Origin: an uncultured Saprospiraceae bacterium
GTDB lineage: Bacteria > Bacteroidota > Bacteroidia > Chitinophagales > Saprospiraceae
Length of the DNA: 64,000 nucleotides
Assembly: GCA_937921595.1 (NCBI GenBank)
Contig: CAKZTD010000091.1
Location: 1-64,000 of the forward strand
Direction of reading: 5' to 3'
Made by a program: the position numbers and the translations under genes. Below are positions 9,135 to 18,043 of this stretch, piece by piece (the first letter of the stretch is position 1; every line of letters begins with the position of its first letter). The notes beneath the pieces were generated by a model. It was not told the DNA's origin. It made no database searches and was given only the letters and a program-made list of their open reading frames with translations.

Positions 9135-11444
9135 ATGATTAAAAAAGGGCTGCTTGTTTTCATATCTATTTTGAGCCTGTTTGACTTACAGGCTCAAAAT
9201 TGTAACTTAATCCTTTCTGGACATGTTCTGGATAAGGGGACAGGCATCCCTTTAGCTTTTTCTAATATCTTGCTCGAAGATCAGAAAAGGGGTGTTGTTT
9301 CAGATTCATCAGGTTTTTTTCAGTTCAAAAACCTTTGCCCTGACGAGTACCATATTCAGGTTAGTCATATTGGTTGTGAACCGCAGACGACCTTTATTAC
9401 CATGCACCAAGATACTACGGTTTCCATCTTACTAAATCATCATGTAGAGTTCCTAGATGAGATTGTTGTCCACGGTGACAAAGATGAAAATTCAGCTCAG
9501 ATTAGCAGCACCCTCAGCAAAGAAGAAATTGAACAAAATAGCCATAAAAATCTTTCGGATATTTTGGAGCAATTATCAGGTGTTAGTGTTTTAAAAAATG
9601 GTACTGGTATTTCAAAACCGGTTGTTCATGGTCTTTATGGAAATAGAGTTGCCATACTTAATAATGGAATAGAACAATCCGGACAGCAATGGGGAAATGA
9701 TCATGCTCCGGAAATCGATCCTTTTTTTGCCAGCCATTTATCTGTTGTAAAAGGTGCTAGTGCCCTTGCCTATGGTAGCAATTCCCTAGGGAGTGTTGTC
9801 TTAGTAGAATCCGATAAGATTTCGAAAGATCCTCATCTTCATGGATTAGTTAATTATACTTTTAACAGCAATGGTCTCGGGAATACGCTTAATACACAAT
9901 TTGAAAAAAATAGCCCCTGGGCTGCCTGGCGATTAAGTGGTACTTTAAAATTACAAGGGGATTCTCAAACACCATCTTATTTTTTGACCAATACCGGAAA
10001 GCGAGAAGGAAATCTAGCTTTTCAAGTTGAGAAAAAGATAAATGACAAATGGTTTACCGATTTTTATCTTAGTACGTTCAATACTGAAATTGGTGTTTTA
10101 AGAGGATCACATATTGGTAATCTTACGGATTTAGAAACGGCCTTCCAAAGAGAAAAGCCCCTTTTCACCGAGGATAATTTCTCGTATAAAATCAATGCTC
10201 CAAGACAACAAGTCAATCATCATTTACTAAAAATTGAATCTCGTTATTACTTAAAAGAAAACCAATTATTAAAATTCAAATACGGTGGACAGTTAAATAA
10301 TAGAAAAGAATTTGACATTCGAAGAGGTGGTCGTACCAATAAACCTTCTCTTAGCTTAAGACAGTTTGCACATTTTGCTGAATTAAATTACCAGCACAGT
10401 TTCAAAAATAATTTTTTACTGAAATCTGGATTACAATATCGATTTATTCACAATAACAATCGCCCTGGAACGGGAGTTTTACCTTTGATTCCAAATTATG
10501 AATCTCATACGGCATCCGCTTTTTTGATTGGTCAAAAAGAACTAGGAAGAGCTTTTTTTGAATTAGGCAGTCGGTTTGATCAAAAGTTCATTAATGTTGC
10601 TGCTATTTCTGAAAGTCTCCCAAGAGTTTTCGAATATTTCAATCATCACTTTTCTAACTATTCTCTTTCTAGCGGAGCAAGGTATGATTTGACAGAATCC
10701 CTGGAAGCTACTTTTAACCTAGGATATATGTTACGTGCTCCGGAGGTTAATGAGTTATATAGTTATGGTCTCCACCAAGGCGTAAGTGGTATCGAAGAAG
10801 GAACAAGATCACTGAATTCTGAAAAATCATTAAAAGGAATCTTCTCTCTGGATTGGTTTTTTCAAAAGAAATTATTTTTCCAAGCTTTAGCATATTATCA
10901 AAATATTCAGGATTATATATACCTCCAACCACAGGATCAATTCAGACTTACCATTCGAGGTGCTTTCCCAGTATTTAAATATGAACAAACCGATGCAAGA
11001 ATCTTAGGTTCGGACCTATTACTATCTTACGAACCTACTCCATCTACCAAATGGATTTTTAAATATTCTTATATTAAAGGACGTGACTTAAGTAATAATC
11101 TCACGTTGATCAATATCCCTGCAAATAATCTTTTCTCTTCTATTAATTTTTCACTAAAAGACCAAAAACAATTTAAAAATAGTACTTTCTCCATCAATGG
11201 GAAATACGTTTTTCAACAAAAAGAAATTCTTCCTGAGCAAGATTTTTTAGCAACACCTGACGCCTACTTTTTATTAGGTTTGAAAGCCAATACCACTCTT
11301 CCTTTTGCCCATTCTAAATTACATCTTGGGGTAAGTATTGAAAATCTTTTGAATACCACTTACCGAGACTACCTCAATCGACTTCGTTATTTTGCCGATG
11401 AGCCGGGAATTAATGTTGTATTTAATTTAAAATATGCTTTTTAA
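9135..11444 (+). CDS. ZnuD-like TonB-dependent outer-membrane receptor
   Basis: A 769-aa receptor: signal peptide (1-20), a carboxypeptidase-regulatory-like beta-sandwich (about 25-110, GHVLDKGTGIPLAFSNILL), a plug domain (about 125-225) and a 22-strand-type barrel ending in an aromatic terminal strand (VVFNLKYAF). The plug reads LSDILEQLSGVSV, GNRVAILNNG, NDHAPEIDPF and VVKGASALAYGSNSLGSVV. This parallels the meningococcal zinc receptor ZnuD, whose plug has RIRLLQNG, DHAVPIDP and IVRGPAALLYGSNAVGGVV. With the His-rich small protein and acidic lipoprotein upstream, zinc uptake is the best guess; other metals remain possible. No TonB/ExbBD genes are present in the window. Confidence 0.85.
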   Translation: MIKKGLLVFISILSLFDLQAQNCNLILSGHVLDKGTGIPLAFSNILLEDQKRGVVSDSSGFFQFKNLCPDEYHIQVSHIGCEPQTTFITMHQDTTVSILLNHHVEFLDEIVVHGDKDENSAQISSTLSKEEIEQNSHKNLSDILEQLSGVSVLKNGTGISKPVVHGLYGNRVAILNNGIEQSGQQWGNDHAPEIDPFFASHLSVVKGASALAYGSNSLGSVVLVESDKISKDPHLHGLVNYTFNSNGLGNTLNTQFEKNSPWAAWRLSGTLKLQGDSQTPSYFLTNTGKREGNLAFQVEKKINDKWFTDFYLSTFNTEIGVLRGSHIGNLTDLETAFQREKPLFTEDNFSYKINAPRQQVNHHLLKIESRYYLKENQLLKFKYGGQLNNRKEFDIRRGGRTNKPSLSLRQFAHFAELNYQHSFKNNFLLKSGLQYRFIHNNNRPGTGVLPLIPNYESHTASAFLIGQKELGRAFFELGSRFDQKFINVAAISESLPRVFEYFNHHFSNYSLSSGARYDLTESLEATFNLGYMLRAPEVNELYSYGLHQGVSGIEEGTRSLNSEKSLKGIFSLDWFFQKKLFFQALAYYQNIQDYIYLQPQDQFRLTIRGAFPVFKYEQTDARILGSDLLLSYEPTPSTKWIFKYSYIKGRDLSNNLTLINIPANNLFSSINFSLKDQKQFKNSTFSINGKYVFQQKEILPEQDFLATPDAYFLLGLKANTTLPFAHSKLHLGVSIENLLNTTYRDYLNRLRYFADEPGINVVFNLKYAF

Positions 11445-11483
11445 GTCTGAGTAAATAGGTTCTTAGTTAAACAAAGCAAATCC

Positions 11484-11491
11484 TACCTTTG
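11484..11491 (+). promoter_or_regulatory. -7 element for the carbamoyltransferase cluster
   Basis: TACCTTTG is an exact match to the Bacteroidota -7 consensus TAnnTTTG, about 72 nt before the likely start codon. No clear -33 TTTG was seen at the usual distance. Confidence 0.5.
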
Positions 11492-11562
11492 AATGTTGTT
11501 TTGCTATGTAAACTATTTAACTATTGTTTTGGTGGTTTCTCAACAGATTCTATCTTTACCGA

Positions 11563-13395
11563 ATGACAATCCTTGGGATCTCTGCGTTCTATCATGACTC
11601 TGCCGCCGCCATTATCAAAGATGGGAAGGTGATCGCTGCTGCTCAGGAAGAAAGATTCTCTCGAAAGAAAAACGATGCTGCTTTTCCAAGACAAGCCTGC
11701 ATTTTTTGTTTAAAAAAAGCATGCGTAAATCTCGATGATTTAGATGCCGTTGTTTTTTATGATAAGCCATTTTTAAAATTTGAGAGACTACTTGAAACTT
11801 ATTATCAGTTTGCTCCAAAAGGTGTTCGTTCTTTCATCAATGCCATGCCGGTATGGCTCAATGAAAAGCTTTTTCTAAAAAGACTTTTACGAAAAGAACT
11901 TAGCGAAATACAGGATTACAATAAAGCAAATCTAAAATTACTTTTCACGGAACATCATCTAGCACATGCTGCCAGCGCTTTTTTTGCTTCGCCTTTTGAG
12001 GAGGCTGCGATTCTTACCATTGACGGTGTTGGAGAATGGAGCACCGCTTCTCTTTCTATTGGAAAAGGGAATAGCATCAAGGTTTTAAAAGAGCTTCACT
12101 TTCCACATTCTCTCGGACTCTTGTATTCTGCGTTTACTTATTTCTTAGGCTTCAAAGTCAACGGAGGAGAGTACAAACTCATGGGCCTCGCACCTTATGG
12201 CAATCAAGAATCAGCTGCTGTTGAAAAATACAAAACGATCATCCTCGACCAACTCATCGATCTCAAAGGAGATGGTTCTCTTTGGCTGAATCAGAAATAC
12301 TTTAGCTATGCCACTGACCTTCGAATGGTCAAAAATAAAGCTTGGAAAAAGCTTTTCGGGTTTCCAAAAAGAATGGCGGATACGCCTTTAGAAAATCATC
12401 ATTGTGATCTCGCTTTGGCCATTCAGCAAGTAACAGAAATTATCGTTTTGAAAATAGCAAAAGAAGCTAAACGATTAAGTGGTGCAAAGCATTTATGTAT
12501 GGCAGGTGGTGTGGCCTTGAATTGTGTAGCAAATGGAAAACTAGTTGCCTCCGAATATTTTGAAGATATTTTTATTCAGCCGGCTGCGGGAGATGCGGGT
12601 GGTGCCTTGGGCGCTGCATTGGCGACACATTATATTTATTTTAAAAAAGAAAGAAATACTCCTAGCAGAAATGATTCTTCCCAAGGTGTTTACTACGGCC
12701 CATCTTTCGAGAAAGAGACCATCAGAACTTTGATTAAAAACCTGAATGTTCCTTTTACTTATTTCGAGAATTTTGAAATGCTTTGCGAAAAAGTGAGCAA
12801 GCTTATCGCAAATGAAAAAGTTGTTGGTTGGTTTCAAGGTCGAATTGAATTTGGTCCACGAGCCTTGGGAAACCGAAGTATCCTCGGAGACCCTCGGAGC
12901 GAAACGATGCAGCGGGTTTTAAATTTAAAGATTAAAAACAGAGAGAGTTTCCGACCTTTTGCTCCTGCGGTTTTGGAAGAAGATTTGTCTTTATATTTTG
13001 ATTTAAAAAAATCTTCACCTTATATGCTTCTCGTCGCTAAGGTAAAAGCAGAACACCAGATGTCTTTATCAAAAGATTATGGAGCCGTTTCTCTTTCGGA
13101 AAAATTGGCGACGCCACATTCTAGTATTCCTGCAGTTACACATGTGGATTTTTCATCGAGAATTCAGACAGTGACTGAAAAAAGTAATTTGAAATTTTGG
13201 CAATTACTTCAGGCTTTCAAAAAAGAGACTGGATTAGGGATGTTGATCAATACGAGTTTTAATGTAAAAGATGAGCCGATTGTTTGTTCGCCGGAAGATG
13301 CGTATCGCTGTTTTTTGGAGACGGGGATGGACGTATTGGTTTTGGGGGATTTTGTAATAGACACGAAACTCTCGAAGGAGACACGAAGCTCTTGA
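11563..13395 (+). CDS. Carbamoyltransferase (NodU/CmcH/TobZ family)
   Basis: I place the start at the ATG at 11563 (MTILGISAFYHDSAAAII), giving 610 aa. The frame opens 13 codons earlier, but that extension is not conserved in type. The N-terminal half is the Kae1-like fold that makes carbamoyl-adenylate from carbamoyl phosphate and ATP (HHLAHAASAFFASPF, DGVGEWSTASL, and CMAGGVALNCVANGK). The C-terminal half is the transfer domain (WFQGRIEFGPRALGNRSILGDPR, INTSFNVKDEPIV). The family carbamoylates hydroxyls of sugars and natural products; the acceptor here is unknown. It leads a three-gene rightward run with DUF5989 and SxtJ genes, a recurring set that often also includes the SGNH protein found just downstream. 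Confidence 0.92.
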   Translation: MTILGISAFYHDSAAAIIKDGKVIAAAQEERFSRKKNDAAFPRQACIFCLKKACVNLDDLDAVVFYDKPFLKFERLLETYYQFAPKGVRSFINAMPVWLNEKLFLKRLLRKELSEIQDYNKANLKLLFTEHHLAHAASAFFASPFEEAAILTIDGVGEWSTASLSIGKGNSIKVLKELHFPHSLGLLYSAFTYFLGFKVNGGEYKLMGLAPYGNQESAAVEKYKTIILDQLIDLKGDGSLWLNQKYFSYATDLRMVKNKAWKKLFGFPKRMADTPLENHHCDLALAIQQVTEIIVLKIAKEAKRLSGAKHLCMAGGVALNCVANGKLVASEYFEDIFIQPAAGDAGGALGAALATHYIYFKKERNTPSRNDSSQGVYYGPSFEKETIRTLIKNLNVPFTYFENFEMLCEKVSKLIANEKVVGWFQGRIEFGPRALGNRSILGDPRSETMQRVLNLKIKNRESFRPFAPAVLEEDLSLYFDLKKSSPYMLLVAKVKAEHQMSLSKDYGAVSLSEKLATPHSSIPAVTHVDFSSRIQTVTEKSNLKFWQLLQAFKKETGLGMLINTSFNVKDEPIVCSPEDAYRCFLETGMDVLVLGDFVIDTKLSKETRSS

Positions 13396-13476
13396 AATTT
13401 TATAGTCCTATAATTTTGTGTCAAAAATTCCGAACACATTTATTACCTTTGGCCAGCATAAAAACAAAAGCACAAA

Positions 13477-13626
13477 ATGGAATTTCTAAAAGATCTATTC
13501 TCCTTTTTACTCGCCCGAAAAAAATGGTGGCTCACTCCAGTTATTATTGTTTTATTGCTTGTTGGAGCCTTACTCATCTTTGGTGGCAGTTCTGCCGTTG
13601 CGCCTTTTATTTATAGTATTTTTTAA
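13477..13626 (+). CDS. DUF5989 family small membrane protein (49 aa)
   Basis: A 49-aa protein with a short basic amphipathic N-terminus (MEFLKDLFSFLLARKKWW), one transmembrane helix (TPVIIVLLLVGALLIF) and a conserved-looking tail (GGSSAVAPFIYSIF). This layout matches DUF5989, which sits between carbamoyltransferase and SxtJ genes in many genomes. The stop overlaps the start of the next gene (TAATG), implying translational coupling. It is too short for usual ORF cut-offs but convincing by sequence and context. Confidence 0.9.
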   Translation: MEFLKDLFSFLLARKKWWLTPVIIVLLLVGALLIFGGSSAVAPFIYSIF

Positions 13627-14000
13627 TGGCTTTCATGAATCTTAAAAAAGACATTCAGAGTGTCCTGGTTATTCTAATTGGATTCTTGGTGCTCTACGCT
13701 ATCTTTCGATGGCGAGGATTTTTGCTTATTGGAGGTCTGCTTGGAATACCAGGTTTGTTATCTCCGTTTTTGAGAAATTATATTCTTAAAGGCTGGAATG
13801 GTTTTGCGAAGGTTTTGGGTTTTATAAATTCGAGAATCATTTTGAGTGGAATATTCTTTTTGATCTTGACGCCGATTGCTTTATTGAGTCGTTTATTTTC
13901 GAAAGATAGGATGCAGTTGAAGAGATTGAAGAAGGGGGAATCTTATTTTAAAAATAGGGATCATGAATATGGGCCGGAGGATTTTGAAAATCCTTGGTAA
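13626..14000 (+). CDS. SxtJ family membrane protein
   Basis: A 124-aa protein with two or three hydrophobic segments (about 15-35, 40-55, 72-95) and a charged C-terminus (ESYFKNRDHEYGPEDFENPW). That tail, and its position after carbamoyltransferase and DUF5989 genes, fit the SxtJ family, named from cyanobacterial saxitoxin clusters, where its role is unproven. It is translationally coupled to DUF5989 through the TAATG overlap. It is likely a membrane partner of the carbamoyltransferase. Confidence 0.85.
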   Translation: MAFMNLKKDIQSVLVILIGFLVLYAIFRWRGFLLIGGLLGIPGLLSPFLRNYILKGWNGFAKVLGFINSRIILSGIFFLILTPIALLSRLFSKDRMQLKRLKKGESYFKNRDHEYGPEDFENPW

Positions 14001-14040
14001 AAGAACCACAGAGATTCACAGAGATTTTGCGAAAAGATAT

Positions 14041-15045
14041 TCAATCAATTAAACCTTCCAAAGTCTTAGCTAATAACGCTGCGCCTTCTGCGGTAAAATG
14101 GCCATCGTTGGGGATATAATATTGGTTATATTCTTTAACTCCTTGACTGAGTATTGGCTCGTATAATTCTCGATATCGGATATTTTCTTTCTCCATTAAT
14201 TCCTGCATACTGAAAGTAGGTCTTGGCTCTTTATTTTGAAGATCAACCAAAGCGGGGATGCGAACGAAAACGGGATTTCGACCTGCGGATTTTTCTTTTT
14301 GAATGATGTCTTTTAAAAAAAACTGCCCAAGTGTTGCCGCTTTATTTTGATAGTGAGACACCAGCAAACGATTTCCTATTTGATTATTCCAACATATATA
14401 TTCCCACCAATGAGGATTGTCATCGTTGTTGACGAGTTGATTATTTTCGATTTTTAAAGAAGGTTTTCTACCACATCCGTGAAAGAGAATCTCCATAGAA
14501 CGCATGAGATCATCATCGATAAAAGCTAAGACAACTTGATCTGGCTGAATGCGATCAATGTACTTTTTATAAGCCAAATACATCTGATCCAAACCCCAAG
14601 CAGGAACGGCAATCGTATAAAAAACATAGTCTTCTCCTTTGGCTTTTTGTAATCTGGAAGTGACCGTCTCTGATTCTTGCAAATAGATTCCAAACATAAA
14701 CGAATCGCCTAAAAGCAGTATCTTCTTTTTATCGTTTGGAAAAGTATCTTTTAAATTAAAAGGCATTCGAAAGCCTTGTTCGTTAATCTGATAAACCACA
14801 TTTTTTTTAGGAGGACTTGGAAAATCGAGTTGTTCTTTTTGTTGACAGATCCAACCGAGTTCATCATCCGCTTGCAACCAATTGGTATTTGTTTTATCGA
14901 GGATTTCCTGAAGGTCGGGTTGTGATGGATGAGATCGATAATAGTATTTATAATTCGGATTGGCAATACGAAGAAAAATTTCTACGATCAATAAAAGAAA
15001 TACCAGCAGTGCTAGGTTAAAGGAGAGTAATTTCAATTTTCGCAT
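14041..15045 (-). CDS. SGNH/GDSL hydrolase-like membrane-anchored protein
   Basis: A 334-aa protein with an N-terminal membrane anchor (residues 7-25, LALLVFLLLIVEIFLRI), then an SGNH fold: block I LLLGDSFMFGI supplies the catalytic Ser and block V NDGHFTAEGAALLA the Asp/His pair. A middle segment holds AFIDDDL. SGNH proteins of this type commonly accompany carbamoyltransferase/DUF5989/SxtJ sets and are thought to act on acylated or carbamoylated surface glycans. Here the gene is convergent with the SxtJ gene instead of in its operon. Substrate unknown. Confidence 0.85.
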   Translation of the reverse strand: MRKLKLLSFNLALLVFLLLIVEIFLRIANPNYKYYYRSHPSQPDLQEILDKTNTNWLQADDELGWICQQKEQLDFPSPPKKNVVYQINEQGFRMPFNLKDTFPNDKKKILLLGDSFMFGIYLQESETVTSRLQKAKGEDYVFYTIAVPAWGLDQMYLAYKKYIDRIQPDQVVLAFIDDDLMRSMEILFHGCGRKPSLKIENNQLVNNDDNPHWWEYICWNNQIGNRLLVSHYQNKAATLGQFFLKDIIQKEKSAGRNPVFVRIPALVDLQNKEPRPTFSMQELMEKENIRYRELYEPILSQGVKEYNQYYIPNDGHFTAEGAALLAKTLEGLID

Positions 15046-15051
15046 AGACCA

Positions 15052-16566
15052 TTAATATACTGCAAAGATAAGCGACTGTTCTTTATCACCGCTTTTTACA
15101 TTTAAAATATAATGGCCAGGAACGACACTTTCTGAAAGATTAACAACGACAAAAGGATGAATCGAAGACAAGGTGTCATAATGCTGATTATACAATAATC
15201 TTCCAAGCATATCATAGGCTGATATTTCTACATTTTTTTGAAATTCCGCATTGAGAAAAACACAAAATTGGCCCGTATTAGGATTTGGAAACAAACTAAA
15301 TTCTTGATCATAAAATTCCGGATCATAACCTTCCTTATCTTCATATTTTAAAACAGAAAGATAATTCTCAAAAGGAATCGACTGACTCGTCATCGCTATA
15401 ACGCCATCGCTAAAACCTGCCATGTAAATTTTATTTCTATTCCCTGTGAGCGCAACCAATACATCTCGTCTTCCTCCGGGAATCGACTTCACCAAAAGCA
15501 TCTCCCCTTTATTATTGAACTTAGCAAAAAGCTGATCGCTTTCAAAGGGATCTGTTCCAACTAAAATATCAATTCCAAAATTCACTGTCCCTGAATAATA
15601 CCCAACCGTATAAATTTCTCCAAAATCGTTCACCCAAACGTCACTCCATCTTGCTCCTCCAAATAAACCACTCCCATTTGGCAATGAACTCACCCAAAGA
15701 ATTCCACCTTCTTGATTATACTTTACCAAGGAGCTTGTCCCAGGCTGAGTTCCAACAGCGAAGACATTCGAAAGCTTGTCCACCATTATCCCATTACACA
15801 CATGCCCGAATTCAATTCCTGCAAAAGGCTGAAGCCATTCCGTCTCTCCATCAACAGACAACTTTCCGACTGCTCCTACCTGACCACTACCAAAATATTT
15901 AAACGTATCCAACTCAATGTAATTAAAGGAAACTGTTGAAAAATAAACATCCCCTTCTTCATCACTATCCATGCCTGTAAAACTTCCGCTCGTCGCTTTT
16001 AAATTTCTAAGCCATTGAGGATTCCCATCGAGATCATATTGAATCACAACAAGCGGCCCCTTCTCATTTGCATCTAAAGAATCTAATTCGAAAAAACCTT
16101 TCCCATAATAATGAGCCCCCATATATAAATGATCTTCATCTGCATGAAGTACATCCGGAGTGATTCGAAAATTCTGTGAACCGTTATCATAAATAACTTT
16201 CTCCCAGAGCAATTCACCATCGTTGTTGTATTTTTCTAAATAAAAAGCATCATCGTAATACGACACATAGACATCTCCATTTGGGGTAACGGTCATTGAT
16301 GAAAACTCAGAACTACCAAATAATTGTGTTTGCTCCCAGATCAAACTCCCCTCCTGATCATACTTTATTAAGAAGCCGTCTTTATGATAATAAGAATCAC
16401 TTGTAGAAGCTCCTCTGTTCCCAAGAACAATTAAGTCTCCATTTAGATCAAGTTCGATTTGAGTGGCATGAGATCGGTAGTCGAATTGAAGAAGGGTATC
16501 TAGCTGCTGCGCGACAGCGAAGATTGAAGAGCTAAGAAAAATGGAAAGAAAAAGGAATAAGCGCAT
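15052..16566 (-). CDS. T9SS type A sorting-domain protein with SBBP/YVTN-like beta-propeller
   Basis: I take the start at 16566 (MRLFLFLSIFLSSSIFAVAQQ), which gives a clean signal peptide; the frame extends 17 codons further without a signal-like sequence. The 504-aa product has about 400 residues of repeated blades (GLIVLGNRG-like, GDVYVSYY, IYTVGYYSGTVNFG, GTDPFESDQLFAKFNNKGE), typical of SBBP-type propellers. It ends in a type IX sorting domain (FSLFPNPNTGQF, AYDMLGRLLY, PGHYILNV). It is therefore exported and attached to the surface or released. No catalytic motif was seen. It lies 6 nt from the SGNH gene and may share its transcript. Confidence 0.88.
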   Translation of the reverse strand: MRLFLFLSIFLSSSIFAVAQQLDTLLQFDYRSHATQIELDLNGDLIVLGNRGASTSDSYYHKDGFLIKYDQEGSLIWEQTQLFGSSEFSSMTVTPNGDVYVSYYDDAFYLEKYNNDGELLWEKVIYDNGSQNFRITPDVLHADEDHLYMGAHYYGKGFFELDSLDANEKGPLVVIQYDLDGNPQWLRNLKATSGSFTGMDSDEEGDVYFSTVSFNYIELDTFKYFGSGQVGAVGKLSVDGETEWLQPFAGIEFGHVCNGIMVDKLSNVFAVGTQPGTSSLVKYNQEGGILWVSSLPNGSGLFGGARWSDVWVNDFGEIYTVGYYSGTVNFGIDILVGTDPFESDQLFAKFNNKGEMLLVKSIPGGRRDVLVALTGNRNKIYMAGFSDGVIAMTSQSIPFENYLSVLKYEDKEGYDPEFYDQEFSLFPNPNTGQFCVFLNAEFQKNVEISAYDMLGRLLYNQHYDTLSSIHPFVVVNLSESVVPGHYILNVKSGDKEQSLIFAVY

Positions 16567-16675
16567 CTTTTTTAATGCAAGATAAGGACTTTGAAAATGA
16601 AATTCAAAATGGGCCAATAAGTACTAGGTCAAAAATTATTTATATGATTGAACTAGCTCCAAGTTTATTAAAGCA

Positions 16676-16724
16676 GCATTAGGTGTTCTGTATTTGGGAT
16701 CTCTTAATGCCGAACACCTAATGC
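16676..16724. repeat. 13-bp inverted repeat, possible terminator
   Basis: A perfect inverted repeat GCATTAGGTGTTC / GAACACCTAATGC with a 23-nt loop, between two leftward genes and 10 nt past the L,D-transpeptidase stop. It may terminate that gene, but no T-run follows on the minus strand. The taatgcc/cctaatg wording resembles simple intergenic repeats also seen at 31045-31100. Confidence 0.55.
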
Positions 16725-16733
16725 CGTTTTCTT

Positions 16734-17900
16734 CTACAATATTTCTGAATAAACATCCTTCAATATCATCGTGTCTCCATCTTCATTAATTCCTTGCAAA
16801 TCATAGCGGATATTAATTTCCGTTCCTACCGGCGCATGATAGTAAATTCTCCAGGCATCTCCTTCTCCTGTTCCTATGCAACCGTTAGAATATGCTTTAC
16901 CTAATGTTCTCGAATTGGTTGTCGGATGTATCAACTGCCCCCAACGGTGTCCATCAATCTCTGTATGAAGAAAAGGAATCTGAGGTAATTTCGTATAACG
17001 TCCATCATCTCTTTTCGTTCGTTTATAAACATGGCCATCAACTGGATTCATATATGTTGGATCTTTTTTTATTTTGAAAATCACTCCCTTCCCTGTTCGA
17101 GTTCTGAGATCATCTATCCGACCAGAGGTTTCCAAATACTTTTCTTTATCCTGCCCGACTCTTACTGAAAACCGATCTACCTCTTTTCCGTTTTCCAATA
17201 TTCGTAAAGTAAATTCGGGAATATTTACATCAATGCTTCTTTGATTTTGCTCAGCGATTAATCTCGTTGCCCAATTTTTTGCAGGAACCAAAAGACGATC
17301 CCCTTTTCGCAAAAGGACTAATTCTCTTTGATCGTACACAAATTCTCCCCGATCTATTCTAGTATAATAATCCGTCGCTGCAAGGCTATCAATCACTTTA
17401 GGATTTGCATTGATCAAAAGATGCTCTGTCAAATCATAAGGCACCAAGGAATCATAAGCTGCGATCTGTTCATCGATAAATTTAAAATAATCTTTAATCT
17501 TTACATCTTCTTTTACAGAAATAACAAACTGTACCGTATCACTTAAATGCATCTTATTTTTTAAAGGCCTCCCTTTCAAATTTTCTTTTACCGTAACACT
17601 TGATTCAGTAATCGGTTTCGCATGCTCACATCCTGTCGCTCCGATCAACAATAACATTAAAAGAATAAGAATCAAAATTATCCGAATACTTCGCCATATT
17701 TTAGGATGCTTTTTAAAATAAATAGCAAAAGTCTCCACAAATAAAATAGCTGCCAGTGCTGCAACAATCGTCAAAGCCCAATTTCCAGACCAAGCATCAA
17801 AAACGTATGAGAGCACAACAGTTAGAACGACTAGCAATGTATAAATACGTGTTGACCAACTCAAGTCATTATGAAAGTCTTTAAATGTTTTCTTTTCCAT
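16734..17900 (-). CDS. L,D-transpeptidase family protein
   Basis: A 388-aa protein with three hydrophobic N-terminal segments (about 18-36, 40-60, 70-88). A periplasmic part contains a short Lys-Gly-Asp-Arg-Leu segment and a C-terminal YkuD domain. The catalytic Cys lies in YSNGCIGTGEGDAWRIY, preceded by HPTTNSRTLG. The family cross-links peptidoglycan or attaches proteins to it via this Cys. The usual SxGC(I/V)R motif has Gly in place of Arg, with an Arg eight residues later (DAWRIY), which may mark a subfamily. It is divergent from the P-type ATPase gene; I found no correctly spaced dyad operator for it. Confidence 0.82.
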   Translation of the reverse strand: MEKKTFKDFHNDLSWSTRIYTLLVVLTVVLSYVFDAWSGNWALTIVAALAAILFVETFAIYFKKHPKIWRSIRIILILILLMLLLIGATGCEHAKPITESSVTVKENLKGRPLKNKMHLSDTVQFVISVKEDVKIKDYFKFIDEQIAAYDSLVPYDLTEHLLINANPKVIDSLAATDYYTRIDRGEFVYDQRELVLLRKGDRLLVPAKNWATRLIAEQNQRSIDVNIPEFTLRILENGKEVDRFSVRVGQDKEKYLETSGRIDDLRTRTGKGVIFKIKKDPTYMNPVDGHVYKRTKRDDGRYTKLPQIPFLHTEIDGHRWGQLIHPTTNSRTLGKAYSNGCIGTGEGDAWRIYYHAPVGTEINIRYDLQGINEDGDTMILKDVYSEIL

Positions 17901-17956
17901 AGATTAAAAATACGTAAGGCATCAAAAGTCCGACCTGCTAAATATCAAAGCTTTGA

Positions 17957-18022
17957 ATGATTTTTATCAAAGCAGCTCTTGATTCATCTCAAAGAATAAA
18001 GCTCCTCATGTTTATACTTTTG
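17957..18022 (+). promoter_or_regulatory. Tandem FNR-type operator and -7 element for P-type ATPase
   Basis: Distal dyad ATGATttttATCAA (17957-17970) and proximal dyad TTGATtcatCTCAA (17979-17992) are 22 bp apart. The -7 element TActTTTG is at 18015-18022, so the proximal centre is 36.5 bp upstream of its last G. This matches class II activator geometry. Confidence 0.8.
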
Positions 18023-18043
18023 AATTAAAATCAGAAAAACCTT

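Noticed and set aside
14001-14030. cacagagattcacagagatt direct repeat
   Set aside because: A two-unit simple repeat of a kind common in environmental genomes; too short to interpret.
17901-17956. Operator control of the leftward L,D-transpeptidase
   Set aside because: The nearest leftward -7 candidate is 40.5 bp from the dyad centre, outside the range seen elsewhere.
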